Notes: generated by a model not told the origin, from the sequence alone. DNA of 64,000 bases from Ghiorsea bivora (GCF_000744415.1 NZ_JQLW01000007.1:124001-188000), one strand, 5' to 3'. Positions 54,728 through 63,419 are shown, counted from the first letter of the stretch. Numbers and translations: made by a program.

Positions 54728-55972
54728 TTGATAAACAAAAGACAACATGTACTCATATTAGGTCTGGTTTGGCCTGAGCCACAATCCACAGGCGCAAGCG
54801 TGCGTATCATGGAGCATATCAAGCTATTTCAGGCGCGACATTGGGAGATCACCTTTGCTTGTGCAGCCACAAAAAACCAAGCTTCAAACAGACTAGAAAG
54901 GTTAGGCATCCATACCCAAGAAGTGGCATTAAATTGTAGTTCCTTTGACCATTTTATCGCTGACTTAAAACCTGACATCGTGATTTTTGACCGCTTTATG
55001 ATGGAAGAGCAGTTTGGCTGGCGCCTTGCCAACACCTGCCCCAATGCCTTGCGCATCATTGAAACCATTGATTTACATTGCCTAAGAGAAGCCCGACACC
55101 AAGCCTTAAAAGCCAATCAGCCATTCACTTCTAGCATGTTACACAACCATATTGCATTGCGTGAAATTGCCGCCATATATCGCTCTGATTTATCTATTAT
55201 TATATCCGATTATGAGTATGACTTATTACAATCTCACTTTGGCATAGATAAAGCTTTGCTGCACCTCTGCCCCTTTATGTTGGGTGCTCCAAACCCCGAC
55301 ACATCACCAAACTTTGAACAACGGCAACATTTTATGACCATTGGTAATTTTAGACATGCGCCCAATTGGGATGCTGTGCTTTGGCTCAAAGAAGAAATTT
55401 GGCCTTTGATTCGCAAGCAACTTCCCCAAGCCGAGCTACATATTTATGGTGCATACACCCCACCCAAAGCCACAGCCTTAAACAATACTAAACAAGGTTT
55501 TTTTATTAAAGACAGAGCCGAAAATGTGCAGGATGTCATGCAAGCAGCCCGTGTTTGCCTTGCCCCGCTCCGTTTTGGCGCTGGCATCAAAACCAAACTT
55601 GCCGATGCCATGATGTTTGGCACACCTACTGTGGCTACAAATATTGGTTCTGAGGGTATGACGGGTGGTTTGGATTGGGCTGGAAGCATCGCTGATGACG
55701 CACAAACCTTTGCCCATGCCGCCGTAGCTTTGCATGAAAACAAAACCCAATGGCAACAAGCCCAAACCCATGGCTTCAACATTGTGAACACATGGTTTAA
55801 CAAGGAAATCAACCAACAAAACCTCTTACAACGTATTCTAAATGCTCAAGAGCATTTGGAGAGCCATCGCCAGAAGAATTTTACAGGTTTAATGCTTAAC
55901 CATCATCACCACCGCAGCACAGAGTTTATGTCACGTTGGATTGAAGCAAAAAACCACTCACGCCCAACTTAA
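54728..55972 (+). CDS. Glycosyltransferase family 4
   Basis: A 414-residue cytoplasmic glycosyltransferase of GT-B fold. The N-terminus L-I-L-G-L-V-W-P-E-P-Q-S-T-G-A-S with a conserved acceptor-site pattern and the C-terminal half with I-G-N-F-R-H-A-P-N-W-D-A-V and L-R-F-G-A-G-I-K-T-K-L-A-D-A-M fit the GT4 nucleotide-sugar site; the E-x7-E motif is weaker. Initiates at a TTG near 54730. It is divergent from rpoZ and has no sugar-operon neighbours; the substrate cannot be inferred. Confidence 0.82.
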   Translation: MINKRQHVLILGLVWPEPQSTGASVRIMEHIKLFQARHWEITFACAATKNQASNRLERLGIHTQEVALNCSSFDHFIADLKPDIVIFDRFMMEEQFGWRLANTCPNALRIIETIDLHCLREARHQALKANQPFTSSMLHNHIALREIAAIYRSDLSIIISDYEYDLLQSHFGIDKALLHLCPFMLGAPNPDTSPNFEQRQHFMTIGNFRHAPNWDAVLWLKEEIWPLIRKQLPQAELHIYGAYTPPKATALNNTKQGFFIKDRAENVQDVMQAARVCLAPLRFGAGIKTKLADAMMFGTPTVATNIGSEGMTGGLDWAGSIADDAQTFAHAAVALHENKTQWQQAQTHGFNIVNTWFNKEINQQNLLQRILNAQEHLESHRQKNFTGLMLNHHHHRSTEFMSRWIEAKNHSRPT

Positions 55973-55980
55973 AATCCCCT

Positions 55981-56052
55981 GTCACTCCCGCGAAGACAGG
56001 AGTCCATATAAACATTGCAACCACTGAATTCCCGCCTTCGCGGGAATGACGA
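55981..56052. repeat. Dispersed double-hairpin repeat, upstream copy of a flanking pair
   Basis: Structure GTCACTCCCGCG...GGAGTCCAT, spacer, ACTGAATTCCCGCC-TTCG-CGGGAATGACG. The second hairpin has perfect ATTCCCGC/GCGGGAAT arms (56028-56035, 56040-56047). It pairs in pattern with the copy at 57311. Confidence 0.78.
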
Positions 56053-56132
56053 TCAGTAAAGTTAATCAATTCATGTCCAATGCTGTATAAATGTAAGATA
56101 GCTTATTGTTGTCTAATGGTTTCTAAAAACAC

Positions 56133-57257
56133 TTAATGTTTGAGTTTGGCTTCTTTGAGTTGGGCTTCGGTGAGGCGTTGTTTTTTGTTGCGTGTTTTCG
56201 ATTCAGCAAGGCGGCTGGCATTTTTACCTTTGCGCCGCTCTTTGGGGTAAGTCGTTTTATGATGCGCTGATTCCTTCTGTATTTTCAAATAGTTATCGTA
56301 ATGGTCGATATCAAGCTTATCATTTTCAATCGCCGCCACAATAGCGCACCCTGGCTCATTGCTATGCCCACAGTTGGAAAATCGACACGACAACGCCAGC
56401 TCAAGAATATCCTCAAAGCTTTCTTCAATACCTTCGCTGACTTCAGCAATCGCAAGCTCGCGCACACCTGGCATATCCACCAACATCCCACCCTGTTCAA
56501 GCAATATCAAATGCCTACGCACTGTGGTATGCCGCCCTTCCCCGTTGGCACTGACTTCTTGGGTTTCAAATTGTTCAGAGCCAAGCAGTTGATTCATCAA
56601 CGAGCTTTTGCCCACACCTGATGAGCCAATCATACAATATGTTTTCTTGGGCTGAATCAGTGCTTTAACCTTATCCACACCTTCACCCGTTTTATTACTC
56701 AACTGAATGGTTTTGATATGAATCCCAGCATCTTCAATATCAAACAATAAATCTTCAATGTCTTCAGGGTGCATCAAATCGGTTTTGGTCAGAATCAGCA
56801 CAGGCTCAACTTTGCCCTCGTTTACCAACACCAGAAACCGCTCAAGTTTACGCACATGAAAATCATAATCACATGCCATCACAATCAATGCCGTATCGAC
56901 ATTCGCAGCAAGCAGTTGGAACTCATCATCATAACCCGATGCTTTGCGTTTGAGCAGGGTTTTGCGCGGTAATACGGTATGAATACTGGCAAATGGTTTG
57001 GCGGACGCTGTTTTGGCATCATGATGCTCCAAACAAACCCAATCGCCCACGCACGGAAACGCCGTTGCCCGCTCTGCACCATAAAAGAACTTGCCTAATA
57101 ATTCCGCAGATAACTCTTCATAACCATTGTGCACCACAAGCCTATCTCTATCCACAGCCACGACACGCGCCACACTTTGCGATTCAACACAAAATGCCTT
57201 CGCATGTTCTTCAAACCAACTATCTAATCCAATATCGCTTAAACTCACGGGGCACAC
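56133..57257 (-). CDS. rsgA: Ribosome small-subunit-dependent GTPase RsgA
   Basis: Late 30S assembly factor. The 374-residue protein has an N-terminal OB fold, a circularly permuted GTPase domain (G4 T-K-T-D at 157-160 before P-loop G-S-S-G-V-G-K-S-S at 211-219 and D-M-P-G at 261-264), then a zinc domain with C291, C296, H298 and C304. The start codon is GTG (57257); a second GTG at 57248 is possible, and no ribosome binding site is evident. It is flanked on both sides by the same degenerate hairpin repeat, as if the segment could move. Confidence 0.93.
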   Translation of the reverse strand: MCPVSLSDIGLDSWFEEHAKAFCVESQSVARVVAVDRDRLVVHNGYEELSAELLGKFFYGAERATAFPCVGDWVCLEHHDAKTASAKPFASIHTVLPRKTLLKRKASGYDDEFQLLAANVDTALIVMACDYDFHVRKLERFLVLVNEGKVEPVLILTKTDLMHPEDIEDLLFDIEDAGIHIKTIQLSNKTGEGVDKVKALIQPKKTYCMIGSSGVGKSSLMNQLLGSEQFETQEVSANGEGRHTTVRRHLILLEQGGMLVDMPGVRELAIAEVSEGIEESFEDILELALSCRFSNCGHSNEPGCAIVAAIENDKLDIDHYDNYLKIQKESAHHKTTYPKERRKGKNASRLAESKTRNKKQRLTEAQLKEAKLKH

Positions 57258-57310
57258 ACTAATCAGTATTTATCTTTGGGAAAGGTTTACACGCATCACT
57301 CAAAATTTCT

Positions 57311-57394
57311 GTCACTCTCGCGATAGGGTAAATTGCGAAGCAAGAGAGTCCACATGAAACTTGCGACCACTGGATTTCCGCCCTTAGGTGAATG
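57311..57394. repeat. Dispersed double-hairpin repeat, degenerate downstream copy
   Basis: GTCACTCTCGCGA...GAGAGTCCACATG, then GCGACCACTGGATTTCCGCCCTTAGGTGAATGC. Same module order and orientation as 55981-56052 but with substitutions. Together the two bracket rsgA. Confidence 0.65.
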
Positions 57395-57447
57395 CTAATA
57401 CAGAGGGAACACCCTGGAGGGTACTAAAGGCGCATGATGCGGAGGTT

Positions 57448-58125
57448 TTAGTAGCGTGTACCAATCCAAATCGTATGCCTTGCCCCATGCGTTTGTTCGG
57501 GATGACTTTTCACAAGCTTCTGCTCCACTTCAAAGCCAACCTTCATCATACGTTGCGTAAACTCTATATCAGGTGCAGCAGACCACACCGTGAGCACACC
57601 TCCGCTTTTCAACGCTTCATGGGCATTGGTCAGCCCAGCAAGCCCATACAAGGAATCATTGCTATCGCGTGTATAACCATTAGGGCCATTATCCACATCA
57701 AGCATAATCGCATCAAAGGTGTCTTTATGCTCTCGCATCACCTTGCCTACATCCTGATTGATAATGCGCGCTCGTTTATCTTTCATGGGATAACCAGCAC
57801 CTTTGCCAAGATAAAGCTGGTTCCAACGCACCACTGCAGCCATCAGTTCGCTCACAGACACCGTGGCATCAGCGTTTGTATGTTTTAATGTCGAAGCAAG
57901 CGTAAACCCCATACCCAAACCACCGACCAACACATGTGCATTCTTTCTATGCCGAATCGGCTCACAAGCAAGTTCCGCCAACGCATCCTCTGAATAGTGA
58001 AATTCATTGTTCATCAGCTCGCTATCTTCGCTGTCCACCCGAATGGAAAACTCATCCCCACTCTGAAATATACGCATGGTTAAACCATGTTCGGTAGAAG
58101 TATCAAGTAAAGTATATTCGCTCAT
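57448..58125 (-). CDS. Spermidine synthase-like methyltransferase-fold protein
   Basis: A 225-residue protein with SAM/dcSAM-binding Rossmann motif V-L-V-G-G-L-G-M-G-F-T-L (about residues 65-76), then acidic E at the end of beta-2 and D-A-I-M-L-D-V-D-N-G-P. Fold resembles the polyamine synthase family (spermidine synthase, speE), but it is shorter and lacks the N-terminal beta-domain. Known members named spermidine synthase-like proteins have unproven activity. Single gene between rsgA and the toxin-antitoxin area. Confidence 0.7.
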   Translation of the reverse strand: MSEYTLLDTSTEHGLTMRIFQSGDEFSIRVDSEDSELMNNEFHYSEDALAELACEPIRHRKNAHVLVGGLGMGFTLASTLKHTNADATVSVSELMAAVVRWNQLYLGKGAGYPMKDKRARIINQDVGKVMREHKDTFDAIMLDVDNGPNGYTRDSNDSLYGLAGLTNAHEALKSGGVLTVWSAAPDIEFTQRMMKVGFEVEQKLVKSHPEQTHGARHTIWIGTRY

Positions 58126-58230
58126 GGGCGAGCATTTAAAACAGTTAAACTGGATGTAGCAAGTTAAACCAACATTAGTACAGTATTGAATTGATTCTCC
58201 ATTGAGTTAAATAAAATAAGGGGCTGACAC

Positions 58231-58326
58231 CTAATAAAGTTCTTTAAGCAGTTTTTTGAGGTCATCAAGCTGCTCTTTTGAAGAACCCAGATTAAACCTC
58301 CACTCACACTGGGTCAGGTCTTGCAA
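58231..58326 (-). pseudogene. Probable transposase C-terminal remnant
   Basis: An open stretch of 31 codons, read on the minus strand from TTG 58326 to TAG 58231, encodes L-Q-D-L-T-Q-C-E-W-R-F-N-L and ends with L-D-D-L-K-K-L-L-K-E-L-Y. This resembles the C-terminal end of IS1595-like DDE transposases, from memory only. One base after its end is GGTGTCAGCCCC on the minus strand, which could be the IS terminal repeat. The rest of the transposase is missing. Confidence 0.4.
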
Positions 58327-58631
58327 TCATGCAGCTTCACACTTATGCGTAGTACTTTGCACAGGCTTAATATTTGGCCTTTTCTTTTGTGGTGCTTGAT
58401 AAAGGTCATAAGTGGATTGCACATTTACCCATGACTCAAGGCTGCTTCCCAACCATGTTGCCAATCGCAATGCCATATCAGGGCTAATACCTGCTTTACC
58501 ATTGAACAAGATAAGGCAACGCGCGTCACGCCAAGTTGATTCGCTGATTTGGTGACTGTGATTCCCAATTCAGGCAATACATCTTCTTTTAAGATTTCAC
58601 CGGGATGTGTGGGGCATACCATTCGTTTCAT
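58327..58631 (-). pseudogene. HigA-like Xre antitoxin, frameshifted
   Basis: The frame from ATG 58631 (M-K-R-M-V-C-P-T-H-P-G-E-I-L-K-E-D-V-L) reads as the N-terminal half of a HigA-type Xre antitoxin. It runs into another frame near 58505-58515: the second half M-F-N-G-K-A-G-I-S-P-D-M-A-L-R-L-A-T-W-L-G continues in the neighbouring frame to 58327. The join needs loss of one base (or four) near TTATCTTGTT. A typical HigA would read S-R-L-F-N-G-K-A-G here. It starts 3 bp after the toxin stop, with no HigB gene next to it. A sequencing error cannot be excluded. Confidence 0.78.
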
Positions 58632-58633
58632 AT

Positions 58634-59047
58634 TTAACTTTCCCAAGGATTAATCACTTCAAGTCCTTGATAGTCAAAGTCATTTTCATTTCGTGTCACC
58701 ATTCGTAATTCATGATGCAGTGCTGTGGCTGCAAGTAGGCTATCAATGGCTGGTACAGGTCGCTTGGCTTGCGCTTGTAGCCTTCCCCATCGCTCTGCTA
58801 CATGCACATCAATACTTAATACCCGCTTACCAAACCATTCAGGTAACTCATGCTCCAACCAAACACGTAGCTTTTCCTTGCGCCTTGCATCAGGCACGCC
58901 TTCTACGCCCTTACGAATTTCACCAATGGTCAATGCGCTGATAAATAGGCTTTCATCGGGTACATCCGCAAACCATGCCAGCACAGACTCACTTGGCTTG
59001 GGACGAACCAATTCGGATAACACATTGGTATCCAGCAAATAACTCAC
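58634..59047 (-). CDS. vapC: PIN-domain toxin (VapC/FitB type)
   Basis: A 137-residue PIN-domain ribonuclease, toxin of a type II pair. The acidic active site is intact: D6, E43, D102 and D123 in L-L-D-T-N-V-L-S-E, I-G-E-I-R-K-G, A-I-D-S-L-L and T-R-N-E-N-D-F. V-F-like FitB/VapC subgroup. The ATG overlaps the antitoxin stop by four bases. The HigA-like pseudogene follows by 2 bp. Confidence 0.93.
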   Translation of the reverse strand: MSYLLDTNVLSELVRPKPSESVLAWFADVPDESLFISALTIGEIRKGVEGVPDARRKEKLRVWLEHELPEWFGKRVLSIDVHVAERWGRLQAQAKRPVPAIDSLLAATALHHELRMVTRNENDFDYQGLEVINPWES

Positions 59048-59292
59048 AGTGAAATATCTCGTGTTAATGATTCAGAGCGTTGCAGATCCATATCTTCACC
59101 TTGCAATGGAGACTGCTGCATAAACGAAACAAAATCGGGGCGTTGTTTTTTCATCGCTTGATATGCTTCTACAGAGAGAATAACGGCAGAAGGTTTACCG
59201 CGCACCGTCACTTCTTGTGGACCTTCTTGAACCGCAGATTTAATCACTTCACTCAAACGCGCTTTTGCATCTTGTAATTGCCAGCTTGTCAT
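59044..59292 (-). CDS. Phd/YefM-family antitoxin of a VapC toxin
   Basis: An antitoxin of 82 residues: W-Q-L-Q-D-A-K-A-R-L-S-E-V-I (about 4-17) is the DNA-binding part, and V-R-G-K-P-S-A-V-I-L-S-V-E-A-Y the Phd-type edge strand. The frame starts at 59304, but a GGAGGTG box six bases before the ATG at 59292 decides the start. It is paired with a PIN toxin, not with a Doc or RelE toxin. The operator palindrome at 59358-59382 probably belongs to it. Confidence 0.9.
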   Translation of the reverse strand: MTSWQLQDAKARLSEVIKSAVQEGPQEVTVRGKPSAVILSVEAYQAMKKQRPDFVSFMQQSPLQGEDMDLQRSESLTRDISL

Positions 59293-59357
59293 AAACACCT
59301 CCAAACTACCACGAACAGACTAGACCGACCAGATTGTTTATGCAAGATCTCCTCAAC

Positions 59358-59382
59358 TTGAAATCACAAATTGTGATTTCAA
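59358..59382. promoter_or_regulatory. 25-bp palindromic operator upstream of the Phd/VapC pair
   Basis: TTGAAATCACAA and its exact inverse complement TTGTGATTTCAA flank a single A, a perfect 12+1+12 palindrome. It lies 66 bp before the antitoxin ATG and is the likely site of autoregulation. Confidence 0.6.
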
Positions 59383-59522
59383 AAAGATATGTGTCAAAAG
59401 GTTAACTGCTTGTCAAAATCTTGAACATATAACCTCAAAGCCCTAAAATAAAAGCACTACAACATAAATCCTTATAAATATGTAAATATTTGTATATAAA
59501 GGATTTTTTTTCTCAACCAACT

Positions 59523-59550
59523 TTGGCACAGCTTCTGCTATACTTATATC
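59523..59550 (+). promoter_or_regulatory. Promoter of the 6S RNA candidate
   Basis: TTGGCA (59523-59528), a 16-bp spacer and TATATC (59545-59550). Start of transcription is predicted near 59556, where the long closing stem begins. Confidence 0.55.
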
Positions 59551-59555
59551 AACAG

Positions 59556-59730
59556 CGTGTCGTAGTACTAACGTTGTAACTTATAAAACTGAACCGATAC
59601 GTTTTATATGGAAGTCAATCGATGGTGGTGTGCGTTCCCTTTGTTGGGAAACCTAAAACCAAAGAGCGACATCCCCCTAACATTTTAGGGTTCTGTTTTT
59701 GTAGGTTACAACGTCAGTGCTTCGATGCAA
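59556..59730 (+). ncRNA. ssrS: 6S RNA (ssrS) candidate
   Basis: 6S RNA binds sigma70 RNA polymerase by mimicking an open promoter. The 175-nt segment folds as a long rod: ACGTTGTAAC (59571-59580) pairs exactly with GTTACAACGT (59705-59714), and the outer stem continues through AGTACT/AGTGCT and GTGTCGT/TCGATGC. Between them lie short hairpins and a CTGAACCGATAC motif with a GCGACATCCCCC/TAGGGTTC segment, which recall the conserved 6S bubble (CTGAGCCGATA, GCGACGACAC...). It has its own promoter and a strong terminator. Covariance search is needed. Confidence 0.72.
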
Positions 59731-59732
59731 AG

Positions 59733-59779
59733 AAAAGGCCTGCTCTCCCTTCCTCCCCCCTCCCCGAGCAGGCCTTTTT
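59733..59779 (+). terminator. Strong terminator after the 6S RNA candidate
   Basis: Perfect 13-bp arms AAAAGGCCTGCTC (59733-59745) and GAGCAGGCCTTTT (59766-59778), then a T-rich tail. It lies 8 bp before the end of comEC and could also stop minus-strand read-through. Confidence 0.92.
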
Positions 59780-59785
59780 CTTTTT

Positions 59786-62098
59786 TTATTCTATATTTAG
59801 ATGACCATCTTCAAATATCACCCGCACCGCACCATCGGCAGTATCCAACACCTGACTACCCACATCTTGATAACGTTTGACCACCTCATCTTTGGGGAAA
59901 CCGTAGTGATTTTGGTAACCTGTTTGTGCTATCACCAGCTTGGGGCGCACTTGATTGACGAAGTGGGTTGTACTCGATGTTTTGCTACCATGATGTGGCA
60001 TGAGCATCACATCAATAGCTTTCAGGTTTTCCGCATCTTGAGATGCCAACAAGGCACGCTCAACAGGTGCTTCGGCATCTCCCATCAATAGTAGCGTTTG
60101 CCCATCCGAAAAACTAACCCGTAAAACCAAGGAAGCATTATTATTGTTTTTCGGCGCATAACCTTGCGGTGGCCATAAAACTTGCATGTGTACACCTTGC
60201 CCCAGCGTTAGCACATCACCCTTTTTTAACCATTGAACAGGATATTTATCCAGTATATCTTTGAAATACATACGATTTTTGGGTACATCTGCCAACCACA
60301 ATGCACCCACACCATTCAAATTTGCCAATAACCGACTTAAACCACCTGCATGATCCGATTGTGCATGTGAAATCACCATGGCATCCACATGCAGCAAGCC
60401 AAGGTGTCGCATATTTTGGGCTGCAATAGAGCCACCATTGTATTTGCTACCGCGTTTACCAGGTGCATCCACCAACAATTGAAAATCAGGCAAGGATAAT
60501 AATGCCGATGCACCCTGCCCTACATCCCAAACATGCAATTTTGGTCGTACCACTTCCGCTTCGGATAAACCCAGCCAAACATAAGCCGATAAACCAACCA
60601 ATAATAACGAAGCTGCTGCAATACGTCTTGCTTGCAGCCATAAAACGCCCACCACAAGCAATAATAAACCCAATACAACAAACAACCACGGCATATCAGC
60701 CCGCAGCCAAACATCTGCCAATGGCAAATCTTGTATCCATAATAAATACTGGTTTCCTTGCTCAATACCCACCGCAGACCACGAAAAAACCGTGCTCGCC
60801 CATGCTGATAACCCTAATAATGCCAACAATTCACCAAGCAATGCCAAAGGCAGCACCCAAAGCGCATAGAGAGGCACAAGCACAACATTGGCAAGCAAAC
60901 TCCATGTGGGTAAACGTTCAAACACATAACCAATCAAGGGCAGCGTTGCCAACGATGCAATCACCGATACCCAAAACATCCCCTTAAACCACAACCACGC
61001 TTGGGCAAGCATAGATTTGGTCGCAGCTTGTTGACCTGCCCAAATAATCAATGCTGAAGTCGCCACAAACGAAAGCCATAATGAAATTGATAATACGGAT
61101 GCAGGGTCGAACATAGTAATCAGTAATAAAGCAACAAACATGGTGTTTAAAGGTACTTGGCTTGCTCGCGTCAACCATGCAATCACACCCGCTAGCAACA
61201 TCAAAAAAGCGCGTTGTGCAGGGATAGGAAACCCTGCCAGCAAGGCATAAGTAAAAGCCAACAATACGCCCGCGCTTAATGCCACCAAGCGCACGGGAAA
61301 ACGCACAATCCAAGCTTCTCGCCGTGTCATCAGCCACCATGCCAACAAAAAAAACCAACCTGCGACCAACCCCATGTGCAAACCTGAAATCGCCAGCAAA
61401 TGCGTTACCCCACTGGCGGCAAAGGTATCATCAATAGATAAAGGAATCTGGCTTCTGTCGGCAAGCAATAGAGCCAGTAATATACCTTGCTGGTTTTTGT
61501 CTAAACCCGATAACGCTTGGCGTATATGCTGCCTTGCCAGCGTCAACCACGAAACTTGCTGATGCAACACTTCAATCGACCCAGACACACTGCCCGAAGC
61601 TGCAACACCTTGCGTAAACATGTATTGCACATAATCAAAATAAGCAGGGTTCTTTTTATTGTGTGGTCTGTGTAGTTTTACCGTGGCAGCAATTTGCATG
61701 TCGGGCAATAATTTAAGTTGCTGATGATAGACATACACATCAATCAGCGCATCTAACTTGTTACCATCATCACGCTGAACATTTTCGAGCCGCAAACGTG
61801 TGTATTGCGCTGTATGTCGAATATCATGGATTTGAGCTTGGATATGTATCTTTTGCCCCAACCAACTGTCATGTACACGGGTTTGCTGTTGCTGCCAAAC
61901 AAGACTGAAACCACCAAACAATAAACCTGCAAGTAAAAACCAAAACCACAGCTTTCGCCACCATGGCAACAACAACAAAAAGATAAGAAAATAAGGAAAA
62001 ACAACCCATTCTAAACGTGCAAACAGCAAACCCAATACCCAAGCAAGGCTGGGCAATAACAGCGGAATATTTTTAAGCAGGGTAAACAATATCCCCAC
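59786..62098 (-). CDS. comEC: DNA internalisation-related competence protein ComEC/Rec2
   Basis: Inner-membrane channel that imports single-stranded DNA in natural transformation. The 770-residue protein has an N-terminal OB-like domain, about ten membrane segments of the Competence domain (about 205-500) and a C-terminal metallo-beta-lactamase-like domain with V-I-S-H-A-Q-S-D-H-A-G-G and M-P-H-H-G-S-K. Full length. Its ATG lies within the 3' end of ribD (26-bp overlap, 62073-62098). Confidence 0.95.
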   Translation of the reverse strand: MGILFTLLKNIPLLLPSLAWVLGLLFARLEWVVFPYFLIFLLLLPWWRKLWFWFLLAGLLFGGFSLVWQQQQTRVHDSWLGQKIHIQAQIHDIRHTAQYTRLRLENVQRDDGNKLDALIDVYVYHQQLKLLPDMQIAATVKLHRPHNKKNPAYFDYVQYMFTQGVAASGSVSGSIEVLHQQVSWLTLARQHIRQALSGLDKNQQGILLALLLADRSQIPLSIDDTFAASGVTHLLAISGLHMGLVAGWFFLLAWWLMTRREAWIVRFPVRLVALSAGVLLAFTYALLAGFPIPAQRAFLMLLAGVIAWLTRASQVPLNTMFVALLLITMFDPASVLSISLWLSFVATSALIIWAGQQAATKSMLAQAWLWFKGMFWVSVIASLATLPLIGYVFERLPTWSLLANVVLVPLYALWVLPLALLGELLALLGLSAWASTVFSWSAVGIEQGNQYLLWIQDLPLADVWLRADMPWLFVVLGLLLLVVGVLWLQARRIAAASLLLVGLSAYVWLGLSEAEVVRPKLHVWDVGQGASALLSLPDFQLLVDAPGKRGSKYNGGSIAAQNMRHLGLLHVDAMVISHAQSDHAGGLSRLLANLNGVGALWLADVPKNRMYFKDILDKYPVQWLKKGDVLTLGQGVHMQVLWPPQGYAPKNNNNASLVLRVSFSDGQTLLLMGDAEAPVERALLASQDAENLKAIDVMLMPHHGSKTSSTTHFVNQVRPKLVIAQTGYQNHYGFPKDEVVKRYQDVGSQVLDTADGAVRVIFEDGHLNIE

Positions 62099-63167
62099 GA
62101 ATCAACATATCATCACCCAATATTTGCCGCTCGATGTTGGCGATATGCAGCGCATTCTGCATGGTTTCTACACCCTCACCATGCCAAAAACTCATGGCAT
62201 CCACCCCGCCAATCAAAAGCGGTGCTTGGTAAAGTAATAATTCATTGCTTATGCCATGCTCCAAACATGCAGCATGAAGCTTTCCACCACCTTCAAGCAA
62301 GACTTGCAAACAACCATCAGCTGCCAAATGTTGAAATGCAGCTTCATAATTCTCCACCAACACCACATCCATACCCAGCTCAGACCAAGCCAAAGCATCA
62401 TCGCTATCATGAATCACATAAAAACGGCTGGGAGCCTCACCTGAGAGCAGCTTGCAATCTTTCCAAGGTTTGGGTGCATGTTTACCCAGCATCACCCTTA
62501 ATGGTGGTTTGCCCATAATGGCTGCATCACGCACGGTTAACGATGGATTATCATGAACCAATGTGCCTACGCCCACCACAATCGCATCACACAAAGCGCG
62601 AACACCATGCGCATGTTTGCGAGAGGCTGCGCCACTAATCCATTGCGAATGTTTGGTGCGTGTTGCCATTTTTCCATCCAATGAAATGGCAGCTTTGGCA
62701 ATCACCCATGGCATGTTATGTTGAATATAATGAAAAAACGGGCGATTTAGGCTATCAGCTTCGGCTTGGCAGACATTTGCCACCACTTCTATACCTGCAT
62801 CTGCCAAAACTTGTGCCCCGCCTGCCATACTAGGATTGGGGTCTGATGATGCATACACTACGGTTTGAATACCTGATGGAATAATCGCTGATGTGCAAGC
62901 AGGTGTTCGCCCTTGGGATGCACATGGCTCTAAGGTGACATACAACGCTGCCCCCGACACATCACCTGCATTTTTCAACGCTTCAACTTCAGCGTGATTG
63001 CCACCACAAGCTTGGGTAAAACCTTTACCCAACACATGACCATCGCGCACAATCACTGCCCCCACAGCAGGGTTAGGATGAGTGTTACCCACAGCTTTCA
63101 TGGCTTCAGACAACGCCATTTGCATCCATTGTTGATGTATATTTGTTAAAGTTTCTTCGTTCATCAT
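62073..63167 (-). CDS. ribD: Bifunctional riboflavin biosynthesis protein RibD
   Basis: Deaminates and reduces pyrimidine intermediates in riboflavin synthesis. The N-terminal deaminase has the zinc ligands His58 in G-N-H-A-E-V-E, Cys82 and Cys91 in P-C-A-S-Q-G-R-T-P-A-C (typically P-C-x-H-x-G-R-T-P-P-C; here A-S replaces S-H). The C-terminal reductase has G-V-G-T-L-V-H-D-N-P. The frame reaches to 63173, but the two ATGs at 63164-63167 are likely starts. No other rib gene is in the window; no FMN riboswitch was seen upstream. Normal length. Confidence 0.95.
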   Translation of the reverse strand: MMNEETLTNIHQQWMQMALSEAMKAVGNTHPNPAVGAVIVRDGHVLGKGFTQACGGNHAEVEALKNAGDVSGAALYVTLEPCASQGRTPACTSAIIPSGIQTVVYASSDPNPSMAGGAQVLADAGIEVVANVCQAEADSLNRPFFHYIQHNMPWVIAKAAISLDGKMATRTKHSQWISGAASRKHAHGVRALCDAIVVGVGTLVHDNPSLTVRDAAIMGKPPLRVMLGKHAPKPWKDCKLLSGEAPSRFYVIHDSDDALAWSELGMDVVLVENYEAAFQHLAADGCLQVLLEGGGKLHAACLEHGISNELLLYQAPLLIGGVDAMSFWHGEGVETMQNALHIANIERQILGDDMLIRGDIVYPA

Positions 63168-63228
63168 AGCCAAGCTTACAGCAAAGCATTGATTTTTGAA
63201 GTTTATTTAAGAAAGTTCCTTAAGAAAA

Positions 63229-63419
63229 CCTAAGGAAGGTCTAAACAGATCTGGACAAAACAAGTTCTGGTTCAGGGCAGTCAAAATCTCCAAAAGTAGG
63301 CGCTCTTAGGCGAGGCGCGTGTTGCAAGTAATAGCTCAGCTATTCCTTAAACGCACAACGCAGACTTTGGGTGTGCTGTACAAGATGCGAGTTGATGACT
63401 TGTTTAGACCTTCCCTAAG
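63229..63419. mobile_element. 191-bp MITE-like inverted-repeat element
   Basis: GGAAGGTCTAAACA (63234-63247) and TGTTTAGACCTTCC (63401-63414) are exact inverted repeats at the ends of a gene-free, non-coding stretch; outward they continue as CCTAA and TTAGG-like bases. The inside is not coding and has a long weak dyad (GTCTGCG/CGCGTG region). It carries no transposase. The stop codon of the GNAT gene (63415-63417) lies in its right edge. Confidence 0.68.

Noticed and set aside
59622-59804. Open frame on the plus strand inside the 6S RNA region
   Set aside because: It runs across the terminator, has no ribosome binding site and no family; it is a chance frame.
63174-63230. Possible FMN riboswitch upstream of ribD
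   Set aside because: The gap has no conserved FMN aptamer elements and is only 56 bp before the MITE-like element.
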